A stretch of 64,000 nucleotides of DNA from Locusta migratoria (taxonomy: Eukaryota; Arthropoda; Insecta; Orthoptera; Acrididae), in assembly GCA_026315105.1 (NCBI GenBank), contig CM048745.1:789540890-789604889 (forward strand), written 5' to 3'. Positions 9,827-20,041 of this stretch are shown in pieces. The notes under the pieces are model-generated. The model had not been told where the DNA came from, ran no database searches, and saw only the letters and a list, made by a program, of their open reading frames with translations. The position numbers and the translations under genes were made by a program. Numbering within the stretch: the stretch's first letter is position 1; every line of letters starts with the position of its first letter.

Positions 9827-10031
9827 GCCGCGGTGGAGTAGCCGAGCGGTCTAAAGCGTCTCGCTGCGTAGCGCGCGGTTGCTCGCCGTGGAGGTTCGAG
9901 TCCTCCCTGGGGCATGGGTGTGTGTGTGTGTTGTCCTTAGGTTAGTTTACCTAGGTTTAAGTAGTTTGTAAGCTACGGACTGATGACCACGCAGTTTGGT
10001 CCGATAGATTTACAAACATTTGAATTGTTTG
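9827..10031 (+). mobile_element. tRNA-Leu-like SINE, type B
   Basis: GGAGTAGCCGAGCGGTCTAA head and CGCAGTTTGGTCC tail, ending AACATTTGAATTGTTTG. The TSD is AATCTACGTAC (9816-9826) and AATCTACATAC (10032-10042), one mismatch. Confidence 0.9.
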
Positions 10032-10111
10032 AATCTACATACTATTCTGTTCAGTATTAACAGAAAAGAAATTTTAGTTTCAATAGTTATTTGCTTTGTT
10101 ATTATTGCTAT

Positions 10112-10440
10112 CGGCCGTGCCGCAGAGGATACACAGGTTCCCGTTAGACTACCGAAGTAAGCACTGTCGCACTTGGCTAGCACTCGGTTGGGTAACCATC
10201 TGGTCTGCCGAGGGCTGCTGACAACCGGAAAGCACTCAGCTCTCGTAAGGCCAATTGAGGGAATACGTGATTGAGAAGTAGCGGCTTCGGTCTGGCAAAC
10301 AGACACAACGGCCGGGAGTGCTGGGCACTGACCACGCCCCCCTCCATACCGTATCCGATGACGCATTCGGTTGGAGGATAACACGGCGGCCGGTCGGTAC
10401 CCGTTGGGACCTCGAGGCCTGTATTACGGAATCCCCTAGT
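10112..10440 (+). mobile_element. 5S-rRNA-derived SINE
   Basis: GGTTCCCGTTAGACTACCGA, then AGTAAGCACTGTCG, TAGCACTCGGTTGGGTAACC and ATCTGG follow the order and spacing of 5S rRNA (the A box, intermediate element and C box of its internal promoter). They are too diverged for a 5S gene. About 220 bp of non-5S body follow, with TAGCGGCTTCGGTC and CACGGCGGCCGGTCGGTACC. This is the organisation of 5S-headed SINEs (SINE3 class). It is transcribed by Pol III in principle; this copy is old. Confidence 0.75.
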
Positions 10441-10505
10441 ATTCATAGACACTGGTCTGGTTGTTGTACAGTGCAGTTACTTCCTACTGTGACCGCGATA
10501 CTCCT

Positions 10506-11190
10506 AAATGTTCAAATGTTTGTAAATCTATTGGACGAAACTGCGTGGTCATCAGTCCGTAGCTTACAAACTACTTAAACCTAGGTAAACTAACTTAAGG
10601 AGAACACACATACACCCATTGTGGTGTCGCACAAGTATGAATTGCGCGCCTCGTACTTTCGCCGCCCGCCGCCATGCACGCACGGCGCGGCGTTCTTACG
10701 ACGTCAGCTACGAGCGCCCTCTGCTGCAACTCCGCTCGTGGCCACGACTGCTGCATCTGCCACTTGGGAATCAGATGGGCACCAGTTAAGACTTGGCTGT
10801 CGGATAGGCACTAGGACTCATCAGTCGGCAGGTCTCTCTCTAGTTTATCTATGTATCAGCATTCTGCAGTCTTGAATTTTGTAAAAGATAAGTATTATCT
10901 TATTTCTACGAAATATACAACTTGTTCTAATTTAGTCTAGTGTTTCTAGTTTCTGCCGTCCCACTGGCTGGTCACCTCCGTACCTGCACACGCGTACATC
11001 CTATTTCCCTGTGTCGGTCTCTCTTTACTCGGCCACCGACACCCACGACAACCGACGGAAACGAGACACAAAAGTGGCGACGAGGCTGGGATACAAAACC
11101 CATGCCCCAGGGAGGACTCGAACCTCCACGGCGAGCAACCGTGCGCTCCGCAGCGAGACGCTTTAGACCGCTCGGCTACTCCACCGCGGC
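10506..11190 (-). mobile_element. tRNA-Leu-like SINE, type B, split by an LTR
   Basis: The tail half lies at 10506-10619 and the head half at 11099-11190, reading on the minus strand. The head is CGGTGGAGTAGCCGAGCGGT when reverse-complemented. The SINE's own TSD, GCGATACTCCT, lies at 10495-10505 and 11191-11201. The 479 bp between the halves is a later insertion. Confidence 0.92.
10620..11098 (+). mobile_element. Solo LTR or truncated LTR retrotransposon
   Basis: It inserts in the SINE with CCCAT duplicated (10615-10619 and 11099-11103), a 5-bp TSD typical of LTR elements. It starts TGTGGTGTCGC. Near its right end ACACAAAAGTGGCGACGAGG resembles the LTR-to-primer-binding-site junction of Ty3/gypsy elements. 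The right end does not finish in CA, so the boundary may include a few internal bases. No gag-pol coding is present. Confidence 0.55.
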
Positions 11191-11201
11191 GCGATACTCC
11201 T

Positions 11202-11640
11202 CAGCAAAAGTTTACAACCCCCTGGGAAGTCGCGACTCATTGGGAACCACTGACCTGTGTGTACACGCCATAAGAGACAGCCTCGACAGCAGGCGTGCAG
11301 TGCGGCCTGGCTAGTTGCGTACAAGAGAGTTCCTACCTGACGGCCGGCAGCAGTCGCCTCCTCGACGTATCCCGCGGACGCATCTCGCCGGCGCACTGCT
11401 CACACTGGACCGCTGCTCGCGCCGTGGCTGCAGACCGCCGACCACGCTGGCACGCGAAACCCGACGCGTCTGCTCGCGTCTGCGGCGTGCCATTCGCACG
11501 GTCGCAGCATCCTCGCCGCCGCCACGCTCTTGCGTCACAGCCTGGCCACTGGTCCACACACACACGGCCGCTCACTATCCACACTTTACCCACCTCATTA
11601 CCTGCAGAAAAACACCAGCCGAATACGTCAGACCTTTAAA
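11202..11640. other. GC- and CpG-rich block
   Basis: About 400 bp distinctly richer in GC and CpG than its surroundings, with overlapping open frames on both strands (for example 11315-11770). It could be a CpG island, a 5' exon or an old GC-rich repeat. No protein motif is recognised and no splice or promoter context decides it. Confidence 0.35.
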
Positions 11641-11764
11641 TAAATATTCGCATTTCTGCTACAAGTCACCTCAATTGTTAATGTTTAGGCTAAGACAGCA
11701 CAACGCTTTTCCAGCATGTTTTTCTCATTATCAGGCGCTTTTATACGTACAGAAATGCCTATAT

Positions 11765-11898
11765 CTATAAATGTGAATGTCTGTTCGGTGTACGTTTATC
11801 ACGTCTGAATCACAAGACGTAAAGAGCTAAACATTTGTACAGTTACTAATGTCTACCCGGGAAGGCTTTAGGCACGGTTTTATGGCTATCGGATAGCC

Positions 11899-11957
<59 letters not shown>

Positions 11958-12080
11958 GTGAATGTGTGTTCGGTGTACGCTTATCACGTCCAAACGAGAA
12001 GACGCAGATACTTAAATATTTGTACAGTTACTAATTTTTACCTGAGGAAGGTTTTAGGAGATCTGATAGATATTTAGTAA
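11765..12080. repeat. Tandem duplication separated by a (TA)n tract
   Basis: AATGTGAATGTCTGTTCGGT at 11771 recurs as AATGTGAATGTGTGTTCGGT at 11955. Both are followed by TTATCACGTC, TTTGTACAGTTACTAAT and a GGAAGG.TTTTAGG stretch. A (TA)n run at 11901-11953 lies between. Two diverged copies with a period near 185 bp. Confidence 0.8.
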
Positions 12081-12683
12081 TTTGAAGAATATAATGCGAA
12101 ATGCGGAACAATAATTACTCTTTAAAATTATATTTACTCTTTGAAAGTGGTTTTATTGGTTGCATTTTTGCTTGAGGGTTGATAATGATAAAGGGTGTAG
12201 TATGGAAAGTTATCGGTGTATATAAAATACTAAGTGTGTGTGTGTTAATATTTCGCTCTGCAGCGAAACTTACAGAACGCAAACGAATTGTATGTGTGTA
12301 ATTGTCCGAAGTCTCCCGTTGAGCACCACAGCACTTCCATGCCGATAGTTATAAGGGGTGGAAGATATGGTGGTTGAAAATCGTCAAATTATAAAAATAT
12401 TCGCACTGAAGGCCAGCGATGACGTTTGCGACTCCATAGCAAGGAGGTTACAAACAGCGAAACGTGATGCCACAGACCATATCTTTGATCTATGCGTGCT
12501 ACAATGTCTTCAGCTCTTTCTCTGTAAGGATAAGCATACCAATAGCAAAATATAAGAATAAATAAATAAAGCAGTAAAAAATAAATTTCTTTTAATACAT
12601 CTCTTTAAAAAAATCGATTTGATGTTTCGCACATTATCTGTCATAATCAACCAACACGCGAACGGAGCCATGGGTTTAAGCTA
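12081..12683. other. No recognisable feature
   Basis: AT-rich sequence. A 65-codon frame (12358-12555) has no recognisable motif. Confidence 0.35.
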
Positions 12684-13206
12684 GTTACTTATAATTCACT
12701 CGTGTAAAGTCCACTTGTTATTATTGGTGGTTGAGGGTAGTTGGCGGGGGGGGGGTGGGCATGGTCATAAACTAAGAGGTAGTGCTGTCCTCTGCTGGTC
12801 TTCCTGTATGGTGCGATTTGTTTCACCGCCTGTGGTGGATGTAGACACGAATGCATCAGGTGTTGTGATGAAATGGTCGTGTGATTCACTTATGTTGATA
12901 GTCAGTTGCATACTTACGATTTTCGTATTCCAAGATTTCTTCAGCATTTCTGGTGGAACACGAAAATCGTAATTGTGTAACTGACTATCAACATAAGTGA
13001 ATCACACGACCATTCCATCATAACACCTGAAATATTCCTGTGTACATCCCATACAGGCGGTGAAACAAATCGCACCATACAGGAAGACCAGCAGATGACA
13101 GCACTACCTCTTAGTTTATGGCCATGACCTTCCCCTCCCCCCCTAACTCCTCCTCCCAACCTCCAATAATAACAAATGGACTTTACACGAGTAAATTATA
13201 AGTTAC
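12684..13206. mobile_element. 523-bp near-perfect palindrome (foldback element)
   Basis: Arms of about 245 bp pair almost throughout. The left arm starts GTTACTTATAATTCACTCGT and ends ACGATTTTCGT; the right arm mirrors it and ends at 13206. The central loop is only about 30 nt (12930-12960). The open frames in it are mirror images of each other and not genes. Foldback transposons and palindromic MITEs have this form. Five to six bases near both ends (TAAGC) hint at a TSD. Confidence 0.8.
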
Positions 13207-13225
13207 ATAAGCATTGCTGTATGTA

Positions 13226-13934
13226 CGAGGCGCGTCCAGAAAGTAAGTTCCGTTTGGTAAAAAAATGACATTGTACACAGATACAGAATAAATTTTTATT
13301 GCACAAAGTTCTACAACTCTTAAACTACTTTTCCACAAAACTGCCGAAATTTTGCAGGCATTTGTCATAGCGTGCCACCAGGTTTTGTATACCTTCTTGA
13401 TAGAAATCTGCCGCCTTTGTCTTCAACCAGTTGGAAACAGTTTCTTTCAGCTCGTCGTCATTGGTGAAGTGATGACCGCCAAGGGAAGACTTGAGATGTA
13501 AGAACAGATGAAAGTCGCTAGGAGCGAGGTCAGGGCTGTACGGAGGATGGCCAAACAAAGGTGGACGCCCACTTCGTTCTTCGTCGTGCACATCACTACG
13601 CCCGCCATTGAACTGTCGGACCCATCTTCTCATCATCGAATCATTCATCGTATTTGGTCCGTAAACATCGCAAATTTGTCGATAAAATTCACTTGGTTTC
13701 ACTTTCCTCGCATTCAGAAACCAATCACCGACCTTATTTCACAGGCGGCGGGATTTTCAATCAAAGCCGACATTTCAAACAAGCACAACAAAGCGTACGT
13801 AACTGACAGCGATCTCCAAAAGGCGCACGTTCTTCTCCTTGATACACATCGTCTACAGCGCATGTGCGGAACTGCAGTCGCAGCGCTGCAGCGGAGATAA
13901 ATTGAAACGGAACTTACTTTCTGGACGCGCCTCG
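13226..13934 (-). mobile_element. Mariner element, internally deleted
   Basis: TIRs of about 30 bp: CGAGGCGCGTCCAGAAAGTA... at 13226 and its inverse ending at 13934. TA lies directly outside (13224-13225, 13935-13936), the mariner target duplication. At 709 bp it is roughly half the usual ~1.3 kb. The transposase remnant is described separately. The same TIR defines the element at 31603. Confidence 0.93.
13325..13702 (-). pseudogene. Mariner transposase with central deletion
   Basis: A 125-residue frame. The N-terminal part has the second helix-turn-helix region and the linker (MMRRWVRQFNGGRSDVHDEE, then RSGRP). It runs straight into the last catalytic motif, HPPYSPDLAPSDFHLF, whose D is the third residue of the DD34D triad. 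It then continues through the normal C-terminus to FGSFVEK. The segment carrying the first two catalytic aspartates is missing, so it cannot transpose. Because the deletion keeps the frame, a short DNA-binding protein could in principle be made. The true N-terminus lies upstream in another frame. Confidence 0.88.
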
Positions 13935-13948
13935 TATAAAAGCCCCTG

Positions 13949-13978
13949 TTGATGAGCAAAACATGCTCGAAACGAGTT
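13949..13978 (+). ncRNA. Decayed hammerhead-like motif
   Basis: TTGATGA (13949-13955, one change), GCA/TGC stem around AAACA, then TC, GAAAC (13969-13973), loop GA, GTT (13976-13978). Two extra bases before GAAAC weaken the match. It lies immediately outside the mariner. Confidence 0.3.
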
Positions 13979-14165
13979 GTGTTGTGTTATATTAAAGAGT
14001 AACAAATAAAGTGACTGGTTGCAGAAATACGGATATTTATTTATTGTTGCACACAGTCACGGTTTCTGAACTTCGCCATCATAGCTACATCTAATTACAG
14101 AGCTTTATCTATGTTAACATGCATTTGTGGTTTCAGTTGGCATAATGCCAATGGCGCAGGTGTGT

Positions 14166-14353
14166 TGCCGCTGAGGATTTGGCCGCGCCTACTGGAGCGC
14201 GCGGCCGTCCGCCGTCGGGTGTTCGAGTCCCCCTCGGGCATGGGTGTTTGTGTTTGTCCTTAGGTTAGTTCATCTTAGTTTGAGTAGTTTGTAAGGTAGG
14301 GACTAATAACGAAGCAGTTGAGTCCCATAGATTTACAAACATTTGAACATTTT
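14166..14353 (+). mobile_element. tRNA-like SINE, diverged
   Basis: Head with GGATTTGGCCGCGCC and B box GGGTGTTCGAGTCCCCC, tail GACTAATAACGAAGCAGTTG and AACATTTGAAC. The TSD is GCAGGTGTGT at 14156-14165 and 14354-14363. Confidence 0.88.
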
Positions 14354-14363
14354 GCAGGTGTGT

Positions 14364-15313
14364 CGTTTGCGCAAGGCACTTCCCCTTTACCAGGTACAGT
14401 TGTGTAGCAGAGACGTGATTGTGGAAGTGATTTGTCCAGCATGCAACTCAGCGGGAGTCGGTACTCCAAGGATGGGAATTTCGATTTCGGCATGGGTGTA
14501 GGAATTCGACTTGTAAAATTCTAAATTTTGTGGCCATAAATTTTAAAATTGCTACAATTTTCCGGGCTATTAAGTCGTGGTCTGATGGATTTATTATTGA
14601 AACTCAACCTTTCGTCTCCATTTGCGGAGGACATTTTCAAGGGGAACTGTGACTTCTTTGTATGCCCGAATCACACAGTGGCTTGCTACTGACTGTAGGC
14701 AAATTCCGTTCTTCTGCGCTCCCGCGCAGAGGTAAAGCACAAGGACTAGATATACTGAGCTGAACAATCCGCCTTGTTGAATCCCAATGCGACGACAGTG
14801 TTGTATGCTTTGTGTAGTGCAGCGAAGTGAATCAGCGAATAGTTTCTGATTTTATTGTTTCACAGTGTGGAATGGTTGGTTGTGCAGCTGCAAAAAATAG
14901 CAGACATGGTCGCTATAAGTTTTATCCCCTCAACGGGCACAACGGCTTGCATTTGTCGCCAATCACTACAACGCAGCATGCCGATGGGAGGCATCATGTG
15001 TGAAACAGACTTTATGAAACGATGGATCATGCCTGACAAGCTGTATTCGAAGGTGGCCGAGTGTCTGTTCCGGTCTGCGGTGTAGTTTTATTGTATGGAA
15101 CGGATCTTCTAGTTGTTCTCGAAGGGTTTTGAATTGTCCGCTGTATATAGAGGTGCTCGGGGATAATCTCCGTTCAATTTTGGCTCCAACACGATGGCGG
15201 TTGTGCGGTGTTGAGAGTTGATAACACGCTGTCACGTCGCTCCTTCCACATTACTCATATAACATGTTTTATTTCACTTCGTTGGGGGATACGCATTTAT
15301 TTAGCCGAAGGAG

Positions 15314-15315
<2 letters not shown>
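14364..15315. other. Anonymous DNA with one decayed repeat motif
   Basis: On the minus strand about 14604-14645 reads CTTGAAAATGTCCTCC, then GGAGACGAAAGG. This resembles a decayed copy of the CTGAAGA-hairpin-GAAAC motif. A 45-codon frame from 14871 starting MVGCAAAKN resembles a THAP start only superficially. No gene called. Confidence 0.3.
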
Positions 15316-15378
<63 letters not shown>

Positions 15379-15414
15379 AGAGAGATGGAGAGATAGAGAT
15401 AGATAGATAGATAT

Positions 15415-15461
<47 letters not shown>

Positions 15462-15465
15462 AAGG
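15316..15465. repeat. (GA)n / (GATA)n microsatellite
   Basis: Long GA-repeat tracts interrupted by GATA units near 15395-15425. The open frames here are artefacts of the repeat. Confidence 0.95.
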
Positions 15466-15499
15466 ATGACCACACCGGATCTCATATACGAAGCCCACC

Positions 15500-15658
15500 G
15501 AGCATATATGGGATGTCATGGAACCCAGGCCCCGTGCTGTGGATCTTGCACCCATTAACAGATCAGAAATGGCGGCCGCTCTGCAAATGGTTTGGGCTCA
15601 GGTCCGTCCTGAAGGTATCAACCACTTGCAGACTCGCTACCTCGGCGTCTCACTGTAG
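15500..15658 (+). pseudogene. Tc1-like transposase C-terminus
   Basis: A 52-codon frame ending in a stop. It begins EHIWDVMEPRPRAVD and continues through INRSEMAAALQMVWAQV to LQTRYLGVSL. This corresponds to the segment after the third catalytic residue in Tc1-like transposases (the HxWDxxER...P.....L...L...W..I pattern). The catalytic core is missing. Upstream is the microsatellite. Confidence 0.65.
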
Positions 15659-16039
15659 TTCGCAGGGCCACAGGGCATACCATACAATATTAGGGCCCTA
15701 TCCCACATCTATTAAGTCAGAGTACATCTTCATTAGTACAAACCTTCTTTGGACTGCACTTAGAATGTTCCACCTGCCTTTAATACTGTCACTTATGTAG
15801 CTAGACACAGAAAAAAAATCGTTTTATTTTGTGGCTAAATTCTTATATATTTGGCCAACTTCGATGTTACTTTGTTTTACTGACTTCGGCGGTATTTTTT
15901 CTGTTTTCGCTGTTTGTTTTCGGTCAATAATAGCGCTATTATTTGCCGATATCGTATTTTTAAACGAAATTCATTGTAATTTCTTTGCTAAATTCTGTGT
16001 TATTTTTTTTAGCAATTTCTGTATAATTTGTGCTCCACA
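15659..16039. other. No recognisable feature
   Basis: T-rich towards the right. Nothing recognised. Confidence 0.35.
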
Positions 16040-16399
16040 GGAATGGCCGCGGGGTGTGAGGCGGCAGGTCACGGATCTCGTGGCCACTCATGTCGGAGGG
16101 TCGAGTCCTCCTTCGAGCATAGATGCGCTCGCGCGTAAGTTAGTTTAAGTAGTTTGTAAGTATAGGGACCGATGACCTAAACAGTTTGGTCCAAATGTTC
16201 AAATGTTTGTTAAGCTTAAGAGACTGCGGGGTCATCAGTCCCTAAACTTACAAATTATATATGAACCAACTTACAATAAAGACAGCACAAAATATCCATG
16301 TCCGAGAGGGGATTCGAACCCCCGACGGGGAACGGCCTCGTTTATCGTAGCATAGCGCCTCAATGCGCTCGGCCGCTCCGCCGCGGCCAGTTTGGTTCC
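16040..16399 (+). mobile_element. SINE interrupted by a second SINE
   Basis: An old plus-strand SINE (GGAATGGCCGCGGGGTGTGA head, GGAGGGTCGAGTCCTCC B box, tail GACCTAAACAGTTTGGTCC) holds a type C SINE inserted on the minus strand at 16193-16387. The inner one's TSD is CAGTTTGGTCC (16182-16192) and CAGTTTGGTTCC (from 16388). The outer tail resumes after it. Confidence 0.85.
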
Positions 16400-17596
16400 T
16401 TAGGTTTAAAAACTTTTATGAAGCCATATTACGACTTACACAGACGAGGCATTTTGAGATATTTCTTCCTTCTTTAGTAAATCTGGTATCGAAAATTCGT
16501 GATAAACCGAGTCTGTTTTAATTCGAAGGTGATAATTTTCAGTCTATTGCTAGAGAACGAAATATGTTGAAGCAAGTTGTTAGCAAAAGAAACTGTCGGA
16601 GTTTTTCATGTGCACTAGAGATTCAGGAGATCTGACAACAATTAGAATCCCAAAAAACTGGTCCATCATGCCACGCATAAATAATGAGCTCTTAATAATC
16701 TACTATTTGGAACTTGCAATATTACGGTTACGATTGAGATAGGGTTTGAAAATGGAAAAAAAGTCACTGTGAAATGGTTTTAAAACTCAGCCTTGAGGCA
16801 GATGAAAATAAAGAAAATACTTATCGTATTCACGAGAAATTTTACACACAGTATGCACTTATACAGCTGAAAGCACTTTTGAAATTAAAGCGGAATACGA
16901 CACATAGGAGATATGATGTCATAAACAACGAAATGCCTGACGTACAGCCACCTCATGCACGAGGTTAGTTTAGTACGTCTTTATTGCTAACTTCGATCGC
17001 AAAATATTTCGCAATTTCCTAATAACCCATGAACGTACCTGGAAAATTACATTATTGTAGAACTGACTAGCTGAAAACCCGGCGTTGTCCGGGTATTTAT
17101 TTATTTATTCAATCTTTGAGTTTGTACTTCTCATATACCTTTTATCTTCTTTTTCTGTGCTTCACAATCCCCTTTTCTGCCCCCCCCCTTTTTTTTAATA
17201 ACATGTCATAATTACTGGAGTGTTTTCAAGAAATAAGGCTGTCTTGCGTAATGTGCAAAATAATGACTGCAGTATCCAAACAAAGAAAGGTAGTCATTAA
17301 CATGCAAATGAAATGATATGTAACCGTAATATAGTCGTTTAATTCAAAACTTGATAATAAGCTACATTTCTTGTTATTTGTCCAAAATTTAATATGAATA
17401 AATTCTTTGAGGAGCCCCCCCCCCCCCCCCCCCCCCACCTTCCGAGCAAACGACATGAAGTCGTCCGTGTGAAAATCATGAAGATGTCAAAACCACGTTG
17501 TAGTATTTAATAGGTTTCCCTGTGATTTTTTAATCCAAATGGAAAATGCAAGTCTCTCTGGAAAGTACAGTCCTAGAAGCTTAAAGGTAGATCTAA
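16400..17596. other. Anonymous DNA with homopolymer
   Basis: CTAGCTGAAAACCCGGCGTT at 17069 is the second copy of the motif seen at 6717. Poly-C lies at 17414-17436. The 64-codon frame 16774-16968 has no recognised motif. Confidence 0.35.
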
Positions 17597-17690
17597 ATAC
17601 ACGGGACTGCGCGGAAATGGCCGCGTGATCTAAGGCATCATGCTACTTACTGCTCGCCCGTTCCTGCCGGAGTTTTAACCCTACACTGCA
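17597..17690 (+). mobile_element. SINE head fragment, type D
   Basis: GCGCGGAAATGGCCGCGTGA, TCTAAGGCATCATGCTAC and a decayed B box. Type D (GCGCGGAATGGCCGCGTGG) is seen more clearly at 33220. Confidence 0.7.
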
Positions 17691-18093
17691 TGGTGTTGCC
17701 GTTTGGCAGCGTAAATTTTTGTTACTTTTTCAGACATATTTCTTGTTGACAGATGGCAACACCATGCATATCGTATACATTGGAGTCTGTTCTATTAAGG
17801 AGAAATGCAACAAAGAGCGCTCCAGCAGATTTTAATCTCCATTGAGCATTAATGTAATTACAAACTGATACAACTTCTGTCAAGTAAAAATTTTTTATCA
17901 TGTTACGGACATCTAATCGGAGTAGAAAACATGTTAGATACCAATATTTTCCTGCTGAGTGACTTATGTCTAAATGCATGATGTTGACAATGGCAACAGG
18001 TAAATAATGACTTTCACATTGTTAAATGAGTTATATAATTTTTTCAATATTTTTCCCTTACATGGATGAACATTTTCTACTATATATATATTG
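17691..18093. other. No recognisable feature
   Basis: CATGGTGTTGCC at 17690 is inverted as GGCAACACCATG at 17755, a short stem. Otherwise nothing. Confidence 0.35.
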
Positions 18094-18165
18094 GACCACA
18101 CTGCTATGGTTCTCAGTCCATAGACTTACAAACTACTTTAACCCACGCTAAAGATAACACACGTA

Positions 18166-18208
<43 letters not shown>

Positions 18209-18242
18209 CTGAGGCAGGACTTAAACCCTTTATTATTTGGCG

Positions 18243-18310
<68 letters not shown>

Positions 18311-18460
18311 TAGGGTTAAAGTCCTGCCTCAGGCATGTGTGTGTGTGTGTGTGTGTGTGTGAGTACGTGTGTTATCTTTAGCGTAAGTTAAAGTAGTTTG
18401 TAAGTCTAGGGACTGAGAACCATAGCAGTGTGGTACAATAGGTTTAAAAAACATTTCAAC
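18094..18460. mobile_element. Inverted pair of SINE tails around (TA)n
   Basis: A minus-strand SINE (18094-18240: TTGGACCACACTGCTATGGT ... GCCTGAGGCAGGACTTAAAC) faces a plus-strand one (18308-18460: GGGTTAAAGTCCTGCCTCAG ... GAACCATAGCAGTGTGG). They are near mirror images, each with its own (CA)n or (GT)n tract, and are separated by (TA)n at 18245-18307. The whole could fold into one long hairpin. Confidence 0.8.
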
Positions 18461-18465
18461 ATTCG

Positions 18466-19129
18466 AACATACGTGGGCAACATCAGTATTAACGCTAGTT
18501 TAAAAGAAATCCAATGTAAATAAAAACCTATGTGTATATTTCACTCGTTATTCGGAGTCAAAAGAATATAGCCGCATATTACCTGCATGTGTGCAGCCCA
18601 AGAGCGCAGAAGAACGGCGGCCACGGAGAGGACGTCAGTGCTGTTTGTGACGTCGGAGTCGCCTGGCCTGCTAATGAAATTGCCGCCAGTGCTTCGAAGC
18701 CATTAGCACAGCAGTTGGCCTCCGTTTTTCAGAAGGCTGTGCACACACTCTGCTTCTCGTTTTCATTCCTGATTTCCCACACCTGTACGTCAGCGCTGTG
18801 ATAAACGAACAGAACTTTGGTCACAAACGTAATCGTTTATTACAAACTGGTTTGAAGCTAGTTCTATAAAGCTTTGTGCGTTGTTCTGTAGCTTCTCGTA
18901 TTTTCTGCTATTTCGTGACTGAAAATATGTACTTAGGTGACAAAAATCATACGATAGCGATATGCACAGATACAGATGCCGGTAGTATCATGTATACAAA
19001 GTATAAAAGGGCGGTGCATTGGCGCACCTGTCATTGTGCTCGGGTCCGGTGATTCGTGTGAAAAAATTTCCGTCTTGGTTATGGCGGCGGGAATTTAACA
19101 AACACCGCGAATCGGGTCTTGGAGCTAGA
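18466..19129. other. No recognisable feature
   Basis: An 89-codon frame at 18532-18801 shows no motif. Intergenic-type sequence up to the hAT element. Confidence 0.35.
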
Positions 19130-19599
19130 TGCATGACGAGGGCCGGATTTTTACTGATTGTATCTTTCTGGTATAATTTAATAAAATTAACTGACACAGA
19201 ATTATTAAAAGTGAAATGACTGCAAGAAATACCGAAATCATTTAATAAAACTAAAATTCCTGGTTACTGACTTAAGTGTTGCCCTGTCACAGGTACTTCA
19301 GCTAATCAAACTTTAAAAATCTACTAGATATTAGCCAGAATGAGGGAGATGTTTGCGTTATTGCATAAGTAAATGCACAGTGTTTATTAATTTGCATAGA
19401 TTTCCTTTTTCAGATAAATTAATATTCATATTTCATATCAATGTAATACTTGTAGAACAGGTGAATTTGAATAACGTTCCATTCCTTATTAAAAAAAATA
19501 GTATTTCAGGTGCGCACACTTCTTGTTGAAAGTCAAAAGCATTAAGAATCTAGAGGCCTCTCTCGGTAGCGGTGGAATTGATAAACATCTACACAGGAT

Positions 19600-20000
19600 A
19601 CTCTGTAAATCACATTTAACTGCCTGACAGAGAGTTCATCGGACCACTTTTATACTATTTATCTCCCATACTATTCTCGAATAGCGCGCGGGAAGACAGA
19701 ACATCTGAATCTCTCTGTTCGAGTTCTGATTTCACGTATTTATTCAGATGATCTTTTCTACTTGTGTAAGTGGGAGGCAACAATATATTTTCGCATTCGG
19801 AGGAGAATTTTGACGATTGGAGTTTTATAAGTAGCCCACGTCGCAGCGATAAACGCCTTTATTCTAATGATTCCCATCCCAGATCCTGTATCATTTTCGT
19901 GACGCTGTCTCCCCTGTATCACGACAGTACAAAACAAGCTGCCGTTCTTTCGACTCTTTCGATGTCCTCCGACAAACCCACCCAATAAGTATCGCACACT
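19600..20000 (-). mobile_element. Nested jockey-like LINE 3' fragment in hAT copy 1
   Basis: On the minus strand it reads GRQRHENDTGSGMGIIRIKA and continues to IVKILLRMRKYIVASHL, the C-terminal tail region of jockey-like LINEs. It then runs into 3' sequence with CTCTGTCAGGCAGTTAAATG. The homologous insert lies at about 51040-51470 in copy 2, and a relative stands alone at 35930-36240. Confidence 0.7.
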
Positions 20001-20041
20001 GGGCAACAAGATAGATAAAACACGAGGAATCTCACTATATT

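Noticed and set aside
10112..10230. A functional 5S rRNA gene
   Set aside because: Too diverged, and it continues into a non-5S body typical of a SINE.
12715..13159. A conserved protein encoded on both strands
   Set aside because: The two frames are mirror images arising from the palindrome, not independent conservation.
14871..15008. THAP-domain protein start (MVGCAAAKN...)
   Set aside because: Only the first few residues resemble a THAP start. The later C, H, W and AVPTIF-type positions are absent and the frame ends after 45 codons.
15208..15555. RE-rich and SL-rich reading frames
   Set aside because: Translations of a (GA)n microsatellite.
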